The notes beneath the pieces were generated by a model that was not told the DNA's origin, did not search any database, and worked only from the letters and a program-made list of their open reading frames with translations. Of a stretch of DNA of 64,000 nucleotides, positions 37,530 to 49,097 are shown in pieces (within the stretch, counting starts at the first letter, position 1; the number at the start of each line of letters is the position of its first letter). The position numbers and the translations under genes were made by a program. This DNA comes from Halictus rubicundus (Eukaryota > Arthropoda > Insecta > Hymenoptera > Halictidae). Location: positions 3,663,116 to 3,727,115 of the forward strand of contig NC_135164.1 of assembly GCF_050948215.1 (NCBI RefSeq), read 5' to 3'.

Positions 37530-38569
37530 TGTTCTTTGAATACCGAGGTATTCGAACTTTGCCCTTGTGTTACATGCGTTTCAATATTCACGAGGTACGG
37601 GCGTTTCGCGAACATTATTTATTTATTTTATGGAACAACGTAGTCCTCCCGCTCTCGTATAATACACGATTTATCGCGACGGTCTGTCGCAAAGGCTCTC
37701 ACACGCGCCTGATAAATTTCAAATATTTTTACGTCTCTATGACAACACTAACGCGAATAAGTCAAAAGTGTCGTCGTCGAAAAGGTGTATATTAAAATAG
37801 AATTCGTTGTTAATGTTACTCATACGTAGGTGATTCAAAAAAAAATGACAAAAATGATAGCCAGATACCTGTAAGTTAATTTTATAGAATTTATTCTGAG
37901 CAGGGTATGATATTTATACCCGAGAAATACTAGCCTCAAATTCAGTAGTAGGAAATAGATTGATCGGCCCTCAAGATTAGATTGCGAGTTTTTGTGCAAA
38001 ATAGAAACTGTGAGATACAGGAGCCACATAGAAATTCGGTTCTTTTCGTAGTAATTTTATTGAGTTGAAAATAATGTAACAGTATTTTTGGACATTTTTA
38101 GAACGTGTTTCTTCCATTTTGTTACATTTCTGCACGTGTCTCACCCGGAAAGGAATCTCACCGTGGTACGAATTTCAAATAGCAAATATACAAAAGATGA
38201 AGGAATTAGTGTTCGGTCCGAACCAAGATGTCGGAACGACCGAAATCGTTCCTCGATGCAGCCGAGTGGAACACACGACCGATATACATTCTGACTTGAC
38301 CACCGAGGGTTTGAAGCTTATCCGGGCTGTTCCATCGGCACGTAATGACGAAACAATGGCGCGTCTTGATCGTGCATCGGACACACGTAATCGTGGCTGC
38401 TGCTGCCTCGGTCAGATTTCACTCAACGCCCATGCTTGAATATGCAACAGCGGCCCGACATTCGTCGTTCTTGCACACGCTAAAGGTCTCGATATTCCGG
38501 CTTGATTTGCACTCTTGGAACCTCGTTCAATTATGTTGCATGGTCATTATGTTGATTCTCTTAAACATT
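37530..38569. other. Noncoding stretch, no gene recognised
   Basis: Mixed composition. Frames do not exceed about 105 codons and have no motif. Nothing supportable. Confidence 0.4.
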
Positions 38570-38776
38570 TAGTTGACGGACCGCTAAAAATCACTATTCT
38601 ACATTACTTTATAAAATAACGAGAACTCATCTACCGGAATTTTTAGCTATTCCTTTTTATAGTATGCACCCAAAGAAATGAATTTGTTGAGTAATTTGCA
38701 ATCTTTACAATCTCGATATAATTGTAAATTAAAAATATTGGAACCCGTCATTTTCACCGGTCCCGTAAACCCAGTG
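38570..38776 (-). mobile_element. Family A MITE with decayed palindrome
   Basis: The right end CCCGTAAACCCAGTG|TTAA (38777-38780) and the internal ATTGGAACCCGTCATTTT segment match family A in inverse orientation. One palindrome arm has mutated to CACCGGT, so pairing is lost. The left end is poorly preserved. Confidence 0.6.
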
Positions 38777-39952
38777 TTAAACACTTGGTTTTCTATTGTA
38801 TTGTATGAAAGCGCCGTTTTTCGAGGACGATTACGATCTTACCACCGTGCTTATGGTTTCGTTAAATTGTGTCGTACTTCTCCGTCTCGGATTTAAGTTT
38901 TCTAGTGTGTATCTGTCATAAAAAATGCCGTACACTTAGCGAGCGAACGATACATTTTTCACAAGATCAGCGCCGGAGATATAGATAGACGTTTACGGGC
39001 TAAGATGATTTATTCCGCTCGGTGTTATTTATTCTCACGATAGTCCGGATCCGTCCAACGAATAGGTTTAATCTGCATGGAAAATATATGAAAGAGAACG
39101 TATTCGGATACAATATTCAGTAGTTACCAAGCGTTTTCGAGCAACTTCATTTTCGAAGTCGCATGCGAGGATAGTATCTGCAGAACTAGTTATTATTCGT
39201 CACGCGACGAACGGTCGGGATGCAAAGTATTTAACGTGTGACGGAACTCTACTCTCCGTGCAAAAGCCGGCGTGTACGAGGAACAAGAAAGGCGTGTCCC
39301 GAGACATACCGCACCGAAAAGGTTGAGAAACGAGAGTCGCACGCCATTAGGCAACACGTTAATCCATTTTGCATCGGGAGCCGGCCCCGCGTACCGTCAA
39401 ATTATCGCGTCCTCGATCTGATTTTCGAAATTTCATCGGTGCCTCTTCCGCTTTGCCAGTCGATGATTAATTAATGGGAGGAACGGTTAATCGATTATCT
39501 TCCCGCTGGTTATCATGCGATTATGATGAATTGTTCGACGAGAAATAGTGCATTATTCTATTTGAGTACAACTCCAAAGAGCTCTATCCGCTGAGCACGA
39601 TGATCTGTGCAGGATCATCATGGTTTGATGTTCGTCAGAATATCAGAAATGGAAATAGTTGCATTTGACATTAGGGGCGATACGATAGACTAGTTTTATT
39701 GATAACCTGGGGGATCAAACGAAGTCCTAAGAATATTATTTTTATTACATATTATGTTTAACACGTTGAGCAAATCAGTAAGCGCAATGTTAAAACGGAG
39801 CCCCCTTGTGATCCCGAAGGGACATTAGATCTACAAAAGGTGCCTAATTTTTTGAAACAACTATTTACACATTGCCTAGTCAATTAGTTCCTCTAACGTC
39901 TCGGACAAACTCAGGCTGTTTGGTCGAATTCTAAAAAAGTTATTCCTTTTAA

Positions 39953-40186
39953 CACTTTGACTGCCAAACTAGAAACCTGAAAAACTTCCTAAAATCAAAG
40001 TAAGTTATTTAATGACATAAAAATTGAAAAAATTAAATGCGCGATATTGAGTAGTCCTCCAAGTTTGTTGTGTTTTACAGATCCTAATCGAATTTGGTAC
40101 AATGAATATATTAACGTACAAATGCATTTGAAAACCTGGACAAATAATTCTGTCACCCACATATGGGTGAAATGGCAGTCAACGTG
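39953..40186 (-). mobile_element. TTAA-flanked palindrome MITE, family C, copy 1
   Basis: TTAA at 39949-39952; the right target is TTGA 40187-40190. Ends are CACTTTGACTGCC and GGCAGTCAACGTG. The palindrome TCACCCA-CATA-TGGGTGA (40153-40170) is about 15-16 nt from the right target. Length is 234 bp. It matches 63608-63842 in the opposite orientation. Confidence 0.8.
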
Positions 40187-40354
40187 TTGAAAGGCTGTAA
40201 AACTCTTCACAGTACAGAGTTTACTCGATATATGTCCAAAACGCTAGCTACAGCAAAGTCAGCAAAGTCAGCAAAGTTGCCAGATCAAGACTCGTTCCCC
40301 CACTCTAATTTCCCCTTCTACCGCGCTATTCCCCCACGCTTCCGCCACGGCGCG

Positions 40355-40409
40355 GTCACGTGACGTTCCGTCTCTGTGCCAGAATGTCACGTGACAGGGG
40401 TCACGTGAC
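40355..40409. promoter_or_regulatory. Cluster of three GTCACGTGAC E-box palindromes
   Basis: Identical 10-bp palindromes GTCACGTGAC lie at 40355-40364, 40386-40395 and 40400-40409. CACGTG with GTC/GAC flanks matches the kind of site bound by bHLH-ZIP factors of the USF and MITF/TFE type (general knowledge). A TTATAAA follows at 40576. The gene controlled, if any, is not identified. Confidence 0.5.
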
Positions 40410-40559
40410 GTCGCTAAGCCCGGTACTGGCAGAGAGAGGGAAGCTTCTTCCCCTCGATTCGTGCTGCCTCCCCTCATCCGACGAGACTATGCTCTACCGT
40501 AATTGTAAACTCAATTCGTGATAGTGCCTCGCGTCGCTGGCAGGTTGTAGGAAGTACTC

Positions 40560-41172
40560 AGTCGACTCGGTTTCTTTATAAACGTCCTGTACACGGTGAT
40601 CTTACGAATTCGAACTATCGGAGTTCGTCTCCTCTTCCATTCTGTTCGACGGCCGTCAGTGTTCCCTTACGCCCACTCTTTCTCCGATCTACCTGTCCCC
40701 CTCCCGCGTTCCCCCCTTTTACGCCTCTCCTCTCGCGTTCTCCGTCTTTCGGCACGGACTGTCCTCCTCCTCCTCTCCGCCGCGCCGTCCGAGTCGCTAG
40801 GCTCGTTTTCTCATTGTCAGTGTCCGTCTCTTTGTCTCTCTTCCTCGGTGTTTCGCCGGATCCCGTCGTTCTCCCGAGGCCTCTGGTCGCCCGTAGCTCT
40901 TCTGCAACTTCTCGTTGCTGCCCCTTCCACAGGAATTCTCCTTTTCTACGGTCTCGCAGGTTGCCTCGGGCTTTCCAAACTTCACCATCTTGTCGTACCT
41001 GAAAGAGAGGAGAGGAGAGGCGAGGACGGGACCCCCCTCCCTCTCTCGCGCCGCCGACTGCTTCTTCCTTTTTCTTGTTCTGCTTTTCTACTTGGTCCGC
41101 CTCGATTTCTTGACTCCGTGGATCGTCTGTTTTCACCGAGAATTCTTGCCTCCTCGGTCTCTGTCTCTCTGA

Positions 41173-41243
<71 letters not shown>

Positions 41244-41290
41244 GCTGTTTCTCTCCTCTCCTCACCTCTCCACTTCCCGAACTCATCCAT
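40560..41290. other. CT-rich, CpG-rich island with possible TATA
   Basis: Pyrimidine-rich on the plus strand with a TTATAAA at 40576-40582 and the E-box cluster 170 bases upstream. A 256-codon plus frame (40596-41366) and long minus frames are dominated by Ser/Leu or Arg/Glu repeats and are not credible proteins. It could be a 5' leader on the minus strand (GA-rich there) or a promoter-proximal island. Confidence 0.35.
41175..41245. repeat. Long CT microsatellite
   Basis: An almost uninterrupted (CT)n run of about 60 bases, extended by CT-rich sequence to the right. Confidence 0.9.
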
Positions 41291-41675
41291 TATCAACAAT
41301 GTCCGCCGCGCCTCGACCAAGCTTCTTCGCGGACCAACCTCCTACTCCGTTGGTTCCCTACCATGAGCGCATCGCGCCGCGATTTAGTCGGGATACAACG
41401 GAACCATCGAGCCGTGGAAACCGCAGATTCCTTCTTGTTGTATCGAGAACCATCTCCGGGGCTCCTTCTAATGATCAAACTTTGGGTAATTTGATTTAAT
41501 GAGCATTTTTCTTCGCCCGTTTTGCGGTCTCGACACTGGAACTCCGATTGTTCAGTCGATCCTCAGTTTGGTACTCGATCGGCCCAACGAATTACTCGTC
41601 TCCTGCCTTCCGATGCAATTACCACGGCAACGAATCCTCTTACTCGATCAAACGGCCACGGTATTGTTCATTTAA

Positions 41676-41701
41676 CCCTTTCCTAGGTCGAGTGACTCGA
41701 C
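41676..41701 (+). mobile_element. Single end of a palindrome-type TTAA element
   Basis: TTAA (41672-41675) followed by CCCTTTCCTAG and then the palindrome GTCGAGT-G-ACTCGAC (41687-41701). The palindrome sits 11 nt rather than 15 nt inside the TTAA. The partner end was not located, so only the terminus is annotated. Confidence 0.35.
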
Positions 41702-42536
41702 ATCTTTAAATTGTTTGCCGTGCGTTGTATCCTATAACACAAATTTTTCTGTATGCAAGTATTGGGTTGCAGCATCGATTCGTTCGGTCGCATGTATGTT
41801 CTAATTTTAACGATTCAGTTGCGACTCTTTACAGATGCGATAAAGCTACTCGCAGTCAACGATTATTATAATCGAACGATTGTAATTCTCTAGTTTGTCG
41901 ATACATGAAAAGAAGAGATTGAAGACAACCGAAAGGGTATCCCGGAAAACTTGGAAGAAAGTTAAAGAAAGCTAATATTGGTCTTCTCAATGCTTATGCT
42001 ATCTTCAGCTTATCTCGACGACGCTGGATACTTCTCCCAGGACAAGCTGCAAGGAAGCAGTTTCCATGGCTACGCGTAGTCATCTAATGATTAACTTCGT
42101 TGGCGCCGGTTCGAGATAACGCGAGCTTCGCCGATCTGTGGTATTTCAATGAAATTCCGTGATTCGCTGATAAGCTAAGTAGTTCGCACGGTAGTATCTT
42201 TGCGCGAATTTCATCGATCAGCCTTGGACGCAAGTTGGCACAGTTACCGCGTGCACCCCGATATCTCTCGAGCAGACTCTTCCGCGGAGTGTTCGGTTCC
42301 GGCCGCAAAATGGAGGAGCACGTATCGAACTCCGCGGAAAACTATGCCAAGAAAAAGTTTTCTGTTCCGTCTACGAACGGTTTCTCGCGGTGCTAAAGTA
42401 GATTACGTATCCGCCGGTCCTCGTACATTATCTAATAGGAATTCTCCTTCGCGGGGCTAATATAATTTAATAATGTTCGATCCTGTATATGTGTATGCAT
42501 TGCAGGTGAGATAGAACCAAGAATCAAGTAATTAAA

Positions 42537-43567
42537 ACGAGAAGGTAGCTATATTCTGGTATGTTCTGGTACATTCTAGTATATTCTGGTCTATTATAGT
42601 ATATTCTAGTATATTCTGTTATATTCTAGTATATCCTGGTATATTCTGGTATATTCAAGTGTATTCTGGTATATTCTAGTGTATTCTGGTATATTCTAGT
42701 GTATTCTAGTACATTCTGATATAATCTGTTATATTCTAGTATATTCTGGTATATACTACTATATTCTGGTCTATTAAAGTATAATTTGGTATATTCTAGT
42801 ATATTCTGGTATATTCTGGTATTATTCTGGTATAATCTGGTATATTCTAGTATATTCTGGTATATTCCAGTATATTCTGATCTATTATAGTATATTTTGG
42901 TATATTCTGGTATTATTCTGGTATAATCTGGTATAATCTGGTATATTCTGGTATATTCCAGTATATTCTGGTCTATTATAGTATATTTTGGTATATTCTG
43001 GTATAATCTGGTATATTCTAGTATATTCTGGTATATTCCAGTATATTCTGATCTATTATAGTATATTTTGGTATATTCTGGTATAATCTGGTATTATTCT
43101 GGTATAATCTGGTATAATCTGGTATATTCTGGTATATTCCAGTATATTCTGGTCTATTATAGTATATTTTGGTATATTCTGGTATAATCTGGTATATTCT
43201 GGTATAATCTGGTATAATCTGGTATATTCTAGTATATTCTGGTCTATTCTAGTGTATTCTAGTACATTCTGATATAATCTGTTATATTCTAGTATATTCT
43301 GGTATATACTACTATATTCTGGTCTATTAAAGTATAATTTGGTATATTCTAGTATATTCTGGTATAGTCTGGTATATTCTAGTGTATTCTGGTATATTCC
43401 AGTATATTCTGATCTATTATAGTATATTTTGGTATATTCTGGTATAATCTGGTATATTCTGGTATAATCTGATACAATCTGGTATATTCTGGTATATTCT
43501 GGTATATTCTGGTCTATTAAAGTATAATTTGGTATATTCTAGTGTATTTTGGTATATTCTGGTATTC
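42537..43567. repeat. 1-kb minisatellite of about 10-bp TATATTCTGG units
   Basis: About 100 units of TATATTCTGG/TATATTCTAG with variants (TATAATCTGG, TCTATTATAG, TATATTTTGG). Longer blocks recur, for example a roughly 170-200 bp block containing GGTATATTCCAGTATATTCT that is repeated several times, so the array has higher-order structure. Stop codons and composition exclude coding. Confidence 0.95.
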
Positions 43568-44557
43568 CAAAAATCTAAATCAATAACAATCAGTTATCAT
43601 TGGTTTGAAAGAGATTTATGAAAAATTTCCAGCGTTCAGGGGAGGTTGCTCCTCAAGAATCGATCGATTTGGTATGACATTGGCGGACTTAAATATACTA
43701 AGTGGCGCAATAATTTCAGCGTCCACCGTGTCTATTGTTATCGTTTTTCCCGTGTAGTTACGCACGCCTATTGACGATTCCAGGTTTGTCGGGTAGAACG
43801 GACCACAAATCATTGCGCAGCATTGTAGCTAAACGCGACTAGATTGGTGAACGCGAGGCGAGGACGAGCGGAGAGGCAGCGGCGCGGAACCTCGTGATTT
43901 ATCGCCTTAACGCGTGTACTGATTTATTATCTCGTGAATTGACCTCAAGACGGTATCCCGAGGCGAGCCGTGGTCCCCGGTGATCACCGATGGGACGTCC
44001 CCGATAATGTCGAGTGCACACGCCGCGGAAATCATTGTTCTTTTAACGAAATTGCATCTATGTACCGGGCCGCGATGTTTAACCCCTTGCACTCTGACTT
44101 ATCGCCGGGGGAACCAACAGCCGTCGCCGCGATTCACCTTTGCTCCGTATTAACGAGCAACGCGCGCGCGCGCTCGCGCACGCCTCTCGCAGAATAAAAC
44201 TGCCGTTCGGACCGTAACGTTGAACAGTACTGTTACGTGGGCTGTCTCGTTCTCCGCGATAACGCAAATGGGAAATTATTATTTAGTAGGAGCCGTTTGT
44301 TCGAGCCCCGGCAACTCGACTCCGTTAACCGGCCAAGATTGGATGACTTGTTTCGCGCTCGGTTGATATCCCAGCCGATTTTCTTTTTCAGCGATTCCGG
44401 TTCAGATTTTTACGATTACGACAGAAATATTGTAATCGCTGGACTGCGGAAGACTCTGCGTTTATTGTACACTCTGCACACCGAAAGCAGCAAAGGCTGC
44501 CAGCAATTTTATTTTTACAATTTTTATGCTACCACCCAGTGTGTGGAACATAATTTT

Positions 44558-45028
44558 CTACTTGATGGTGACCATTAAATGTTTCCTTTTGAAAGCTGAA
44601 AGTTAAGTAGAAATATCATTCCCAATTATTTGAGATAATTATGAAATCGTTCTTCAAAATTATATCGTGTGACCCTGATTATTAGGTTTCAGTCTGTCCT
44701 ATACTGGGAACCTTCTATTATTTCTACTTGATGGTGACCATGAAATGTTTACTTTTCAAAGCTGAAAGTTAAGTAGAAATATCATTCCGAATTATTTGAG
44801 ATAATCATAAAATCGTTCATCAAAATTGTATCGTGTGACCGTGATTATTAGGTTCCAGTCTGTTCTATACTGGGACCCTTCTATTATTTCTACTTGGTGG
44901 TGACCATGAAATGTTTACTTTTCGAATATCATTCCGAATTATTTGAGATAATCATAAAAGCGTTCTTCAAAATTATATCGTGTGACCCTGACTATTAGGT
45001 TCCAGTCTGTTCTATACTGGGACCCTTG
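44558..45028. repeat. Three-copy 166-bp tandem repeat
   Basis: Copies begin at 44558, 44724 and 44890 with CTACTTG(A/G)TGGTGACCAT. The third lacks about 25 internal bases around GCTGAAAGTTAAG. Each copy ends with a TTAGGTT(T/C)CAGTCTGT(C/T)CTA block. Confidence 0.9.
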
Positions 45029-46580
45029 TACTGTTTTTTCTTTTGTCAAATTTGAAGTAAAGGAATAACGAAGTAGATTATCAGAAATTGCTATTATCTC
45101 AAATGAGTGGTCATATTATTTTTATGTTCAAACAACGGTATGAAGTAACGGTGGGAAATAAATTATTTCAGATAGCTATTTTTTATTTTCATTTCCAATG
45201 AAATTTTCCCAGGTCTGTAACACACGCTGCATCGGTATTTTTCATCAGCTGAAACGCTTCGGTTGATCTTCGTTCAATTTCCAGGGTACACAACAATTAG
45301 GACAACAGTCGATGCGCGGGGGTGGGGGGGGGGGGGTAATTTTCCTTTTTGCTCATCGGATCGGTCGATTTTGTCCGAGAAAACTGTAGCACGTGTAGAG
45401 CGGTCGGGGTCACATCGCTTGTCGAAGACGTTTCTGCTTTCTTCCTCGTTTCACCGGGTCGGGTTTTTCGGGGCAGAAAGTTGAAAGTTAATGGCGCACG
45501 AGATTACGGAGCTACTCCGATTAGGGTGTAATTCATGGCGGCGCGGAGAAGGACGCGATAGATCGCGCGTGTTTGTCTCCTTTCTTCTATCGCCCCTCCC
45601 CCCGAGTCCCGAGTCGAAACCTTCAATTACCTTATAATTGAGGGCTTCGTGGCCGAGACGCAGCTTCTTCCCTTTTTTTGCGCGTTTCGAAAATTGCTTC
45701 CAAAAGTTCGTTGACTTTCCCGCTGCGCCGTGCGCCAGTCCCCGGTGATCGATGACGGACGTGATCGTCGTTATCGATCGTCGATAACCGCAGCTAGATC
45801 CATCCTTTTTTTTTTAAATAATTCTTCTCTTATTGCACGCTGATTCATACCGTAATTTGTACTTCTACAGTCGCACCAGACCGCTGAGAAACCTCGCAGT
45901 CTGAATGGATCATGTGTGGTTAGCACCGGAAGTCACCATAATTACCATACTTTTTCAGGTTCTCTCTCAATAACTTACTTCATTTTTACCATTTACGCGC
46001 CTCACTGGCTCTGACGTGTGTTGCAAAATTGAAACAATGTGTGATCACCGAAGTGCCCAGGTGGTGGGTGGGCGAGAGGATGGTGGGTAACGAGGGGATG
46101 ATCTTTGTGAAATGTTGCTTTGTCCGCGGGTATCTTGATTCCGATGAAAAGGAAAAGAGCGTAAAACGGCCCACGCTATCTTCCCAATCAGGGCTCGCGC
46201 GCGGTGTGTCCGACCAAAGGAAAATCATCGTGATTAATTTTACACGCGGCGGCGAACGTTCGCGTCGGATCGCATTCCGATCGGTGACCACGATATCGTC
46301 CGGTTCGATGAGACGGCCTTGTGCGGTGGTCATGCTTGATCCTCGGGGCGAAATTTATACTCGGCTGATTAAAGGAAAAAACGATTCTGGAATTGCGCAA
46401 TAAACACAACACGGCCTGCCTGGGAATACGATCCTCCGAGCGTCTTTTTTTCAATCGGAGATACACCGGATTTCAGTGGTTCGCGGTTCCCCGTAGAACA
46501 TGAAATATACAAATCTCTTCGGTTTCGATATTCGAAGTTTAATGGACGTGCATACAGGTATTTATTTTTCTGATACACAT
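45029..46580. other. Noncoding stretch, no gene recognised
   Basis: It contains a G run at about 45317-45336. CpG-rich to AT-rich with no motif-bearing frame. Confidence 0.4.
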
Positions 46581-46584
46581 TTAA

Positions 46585-47485
46585 CCCCTTGCACTACTAT
46601 TTAATTTGTGATTATAATGAATAGAAATTCTTCATCGTTCAGAATTTCATAGAAAAGAGAAGATAGTTTATATTTATTGTATGCCTATGTTTTCTCCAAA
46701 GGATATACAGGGTGGTCCACGCAATTGTTTCAGACCATAACTCCGTTATTAATGGATTTACGAAAAAATATCAAAAGAGAAAGATAAATGGTTCGAAGAA
46801 CGCTACATTCGTAGACCCTTAGATTTTTTTTTTAGATGCAACTGTGCATGTGCAATTAACAATTGTATAATTTCTTTAAATAGAAATACATATTGTTTGT
46901 TGTACTAATCGACTCCTCTGTTTATTCTATGTAAAAAATTATTAGGGTACCATACCAAAAAAATTATTAGTTCTCGAGATATTTTCAAAACATGTCTCTG
47001 TTACGACAGCAGTGTCGAAACGGTGTTTACGTTCACTACATTGTCGTGAAGCGCTTGAACATCTTCTTCAATAAAGACAGGTTTTGAAAATATCTGGAGA
47101 ACTAATCATTTTTTTGCCATGGTACCCTAATAATTTTTTACGCAGAATAAACAGAGGAATCGATTATAGCAACAAAAAATATGAATTTCTTTTTAAAGAA
47201 ATGGTGCAATTATCAATTGCACATGCACAGTTGCACATAAAAAAAATCTAAGGGCCTACGAATGTAGTGCTCTTCGAACCATTTATCTTTTCTCTTGTGA
47301 TATTTTATCGTAAATGCATTAATAACGAAGTTATGGCCTGGAACAATTGCGTGGACCACCCTGTATATCAACTACAACAAAATAGAATTTTATTTCGGTT
47401 TAAAGGAAATTAATAACATACATATTTATTAGACTCTGTTCAGAATGTTCATCACGAGTCTGACTCGATACTGTAGAGCAAGGGG
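46585..47485 (-). mobile_element. TTAA-flanked palindrome MITE, family F, interrupted by a foldback
   Basis: TTAA at 46581-46584 and 47486-47489. Ends are CCCCTTGCACTACTA and, inverted, CCCCTTGCTCTACAG. The core palindrome CGAGTC-T-GACTCG (47455-47467) is 18 nt inside the right TTAA. A 656-bp TA-flanked foldback (46708-47363) is inserted in it, so the host was about 245 bp. Confidence 0.7.
46708..47363. mobile_element. Long-arm foldback MITE, TA target
   Basis: It starts CAGGGTGGTCCACGCAATTG and ends in the inverse, with TA on both sides (46706-46707, 47364-47365). The arms are each roughly 300 bp and mirror each other almost to the centre, with small indels. There is no ORF. TA target and CAGGG ends point to a Tc1/mariner-superfamily non-autonomous element (inference). 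Confidence 0.85.
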
Positions 47486-47506
47486 TTAATATACCTATGT
47501 ATATAT

Positions 47507-48087
47507 TAGGACCTTGAATAAGTTCTCGCTGTTTCTTTTACAAAATAAAAGCTTTTACCCAATGTCCTTGCTTCTGGATCATTCCTAGAACTTTTAAACG
47601 TTATGAAACAGTTGACTCATCTACTTGTAATGTTTTTCCAAGTTCTGCTAGCGTCTGACATCGGTCTTGATCGAGTAATTCTTCCAACTTTTCGTCTTCA
47701 AATTTTTTCGGTGCGCCAGGACGTTCTTTATCCTCTAGTTCAAAATCATTATTTTTGAAGCGTCGAAACCAGTCTCTGCATGTCGTATCCGACAAAGCAT
47801 TGTCCCCATAAGTCTCAATAAGAATTCTATGTGCTTCAGCTGCAGATTTCTTTTGAATAAAGTAGTGCAATAAAATTCCCCGCAAATACACTTTATTTGG
47901 CACAAAAGTAGACATTTTCAGAACTAAGAAAAGATTACTTTGTTTACACTAAAGTGAACTACCATACACTGAAATTTAAGGTTAGATACACTACTGCCTT
48001 GCATGTGTGTTACCATTCGAAATTCCACGAACGGGGTACTGCTACTGCCATTGTTGAAGAAACAGCGAGAACTTATTCAAGGTCCTA
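47507..48087 (-). mobile_element. Mariner deletion derivative with perfect inverted ends
   Basis: TA at 47507-47508 and 48086-48087 flank perfect 30-bp inverted repeats beginning AGGACCTTGAATAAGTTC. Between them are the 5' part of a mariner transposase (minus strand) and then an abrupt junction to the 3' end, so about two-thirds of the transposase, including the catalytic DD(34)D domain, is missing. Confidence 0.88.
47556..47915 (-). pseudogene. Truncated mariner transposase, N-terminal helix-turn-helix part
   Basis: The ATG at 47915 opens the DNA-binding region of a mariner transposase. Visible blocks include TCRDWFRRFKNNDFELEDKE, RPGAPKKFED and QTLAELGKTLQVDESTVS. The frame meets a TAA after STVS (about 47603-47601), continues readable as RLKVLGMIQKQGHWV, and then runs into unrelated sequence at the internal deletion. 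No catalytic residues remain, so it cannot encode an active enzyme. Confidence 0.9.
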
Positions 48088-48099
48088 ATATTAATATAT

Positions 48100-49093
48100 A
48101 ATATTAATATGCGAAGATTTTCGACAGTATAAAATAAAGTATCGACGGTGATAGATATTCTAGTAAAATTATTTGGTCCTGTTCTTGAAACGTCTTGAGC
48201 TTTTCAAGAATCGTCAAAACAACGAAAAATAACTGCCGCGAAAGCAGTGGTGTCGAGTTGCAAAGCAAAGTTGCAAAACATAGAGTCAGTGGGTACCGGA
48301 GATCGCATACAGGCCACAAATATCCATCAAGCGTTCCAACAGCGATATTTCTCGCAGCATCGAGACCTCGAAGAGACATCGCCATTCGTTATTCGGCAAA
48401 ACTTTCGCTGGTTTTCACCTCTTCGAAAGAATGCGTGTTGGGAGCAGAGCGGCGTAACGCGAGCGAGAACTCCCGCCGGAGCGTCTCCGCTCCTCGCGGA
48501 GCGTAAAATGGACGTCGGCCGTCAAAATGGCGGTGTCGTTTGCACGTTTCCTCGCGTGGTCTTCCTTCTCGGGAAGTTCCGGTGGCCGCGGTTCCAAAGT
48601 TGCCGGTGTGTGTATCGTCGGTCCCGCGTGTCGACCTTCTTGATCTGTTTGGATTTCATTTGCGACGGTGGTCTCTATTCCCCGGTGGTAGAAAGGAGAC
48701 CAAAGAAGGATTTGCCGGCCCGTGGGCTGTTTCCCCGATGACATCGTGCGTCGTTCCGTTTCCTAGGCGTTCCCCGTCTCCCTCGACCTTCTTATTCTCG
48801 GCAACCCTCTCGGCCCTCCTCGCTAAAGAGCAACCACCTCTCACGAGCGCACTTCCGACCGAGCTCGAAACGCGCACTCGACCCCTTTACGTCCTTCTTT
48901 TCTTCGAAGAAAAGATTAACGCACTGCATTTATTGCGGCCAGTCGCGGCCCGACCTCGTCGCCCTCCGGCTAATTTGCTCGCCTTAATTAGCCCGCGACC
49001 CGTGACACTGATTTCGGCGAAAGGAATGCCCAACGCGAATTTAGACTTTTCACTTAGAGCGCACGGTGAATTCTTAAAAAGACGGTTACCTTT
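48100..49093. other. CpG-rich stretch, possible promoter, no gene called
   Basis: The sequence TCAAAATGGCGGTG at about 48525 resembles a YY1/Pho-type AAATGGCGG element, a few bases after a related AAAATGGACG. Long overlapping frames (for example 48540-49097 plus) are Arg/Pro-rich without domains. I see a possible promoter-like island only. Confidence 0.3.
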
Positions 49094-49097
49094 TTAA

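Noticed and set aside
38570..38776. This copy as support for palindrome conservation
   Set aside because: One arm is mutated (CACCGGT), so it shows decay and was not counted.
40596..41366. 256-codon plus-strand frame
   Set aside because: Dominated by the CT microsatellite and pyrimidine-rich sequence; equally long antisense frames exist.
42537..43567. CRISPR-like regular repeats
   Set aside because: There are no unique spacers; units are contiguous and the context is a eukaryotic genome with introns.
48540..49097. 185-codon plus-strand frame
   Set aside because: Arg/Pro-rich composition typical of CpG-rich DNA, with no motif; its end overlaps the start of a family D element.
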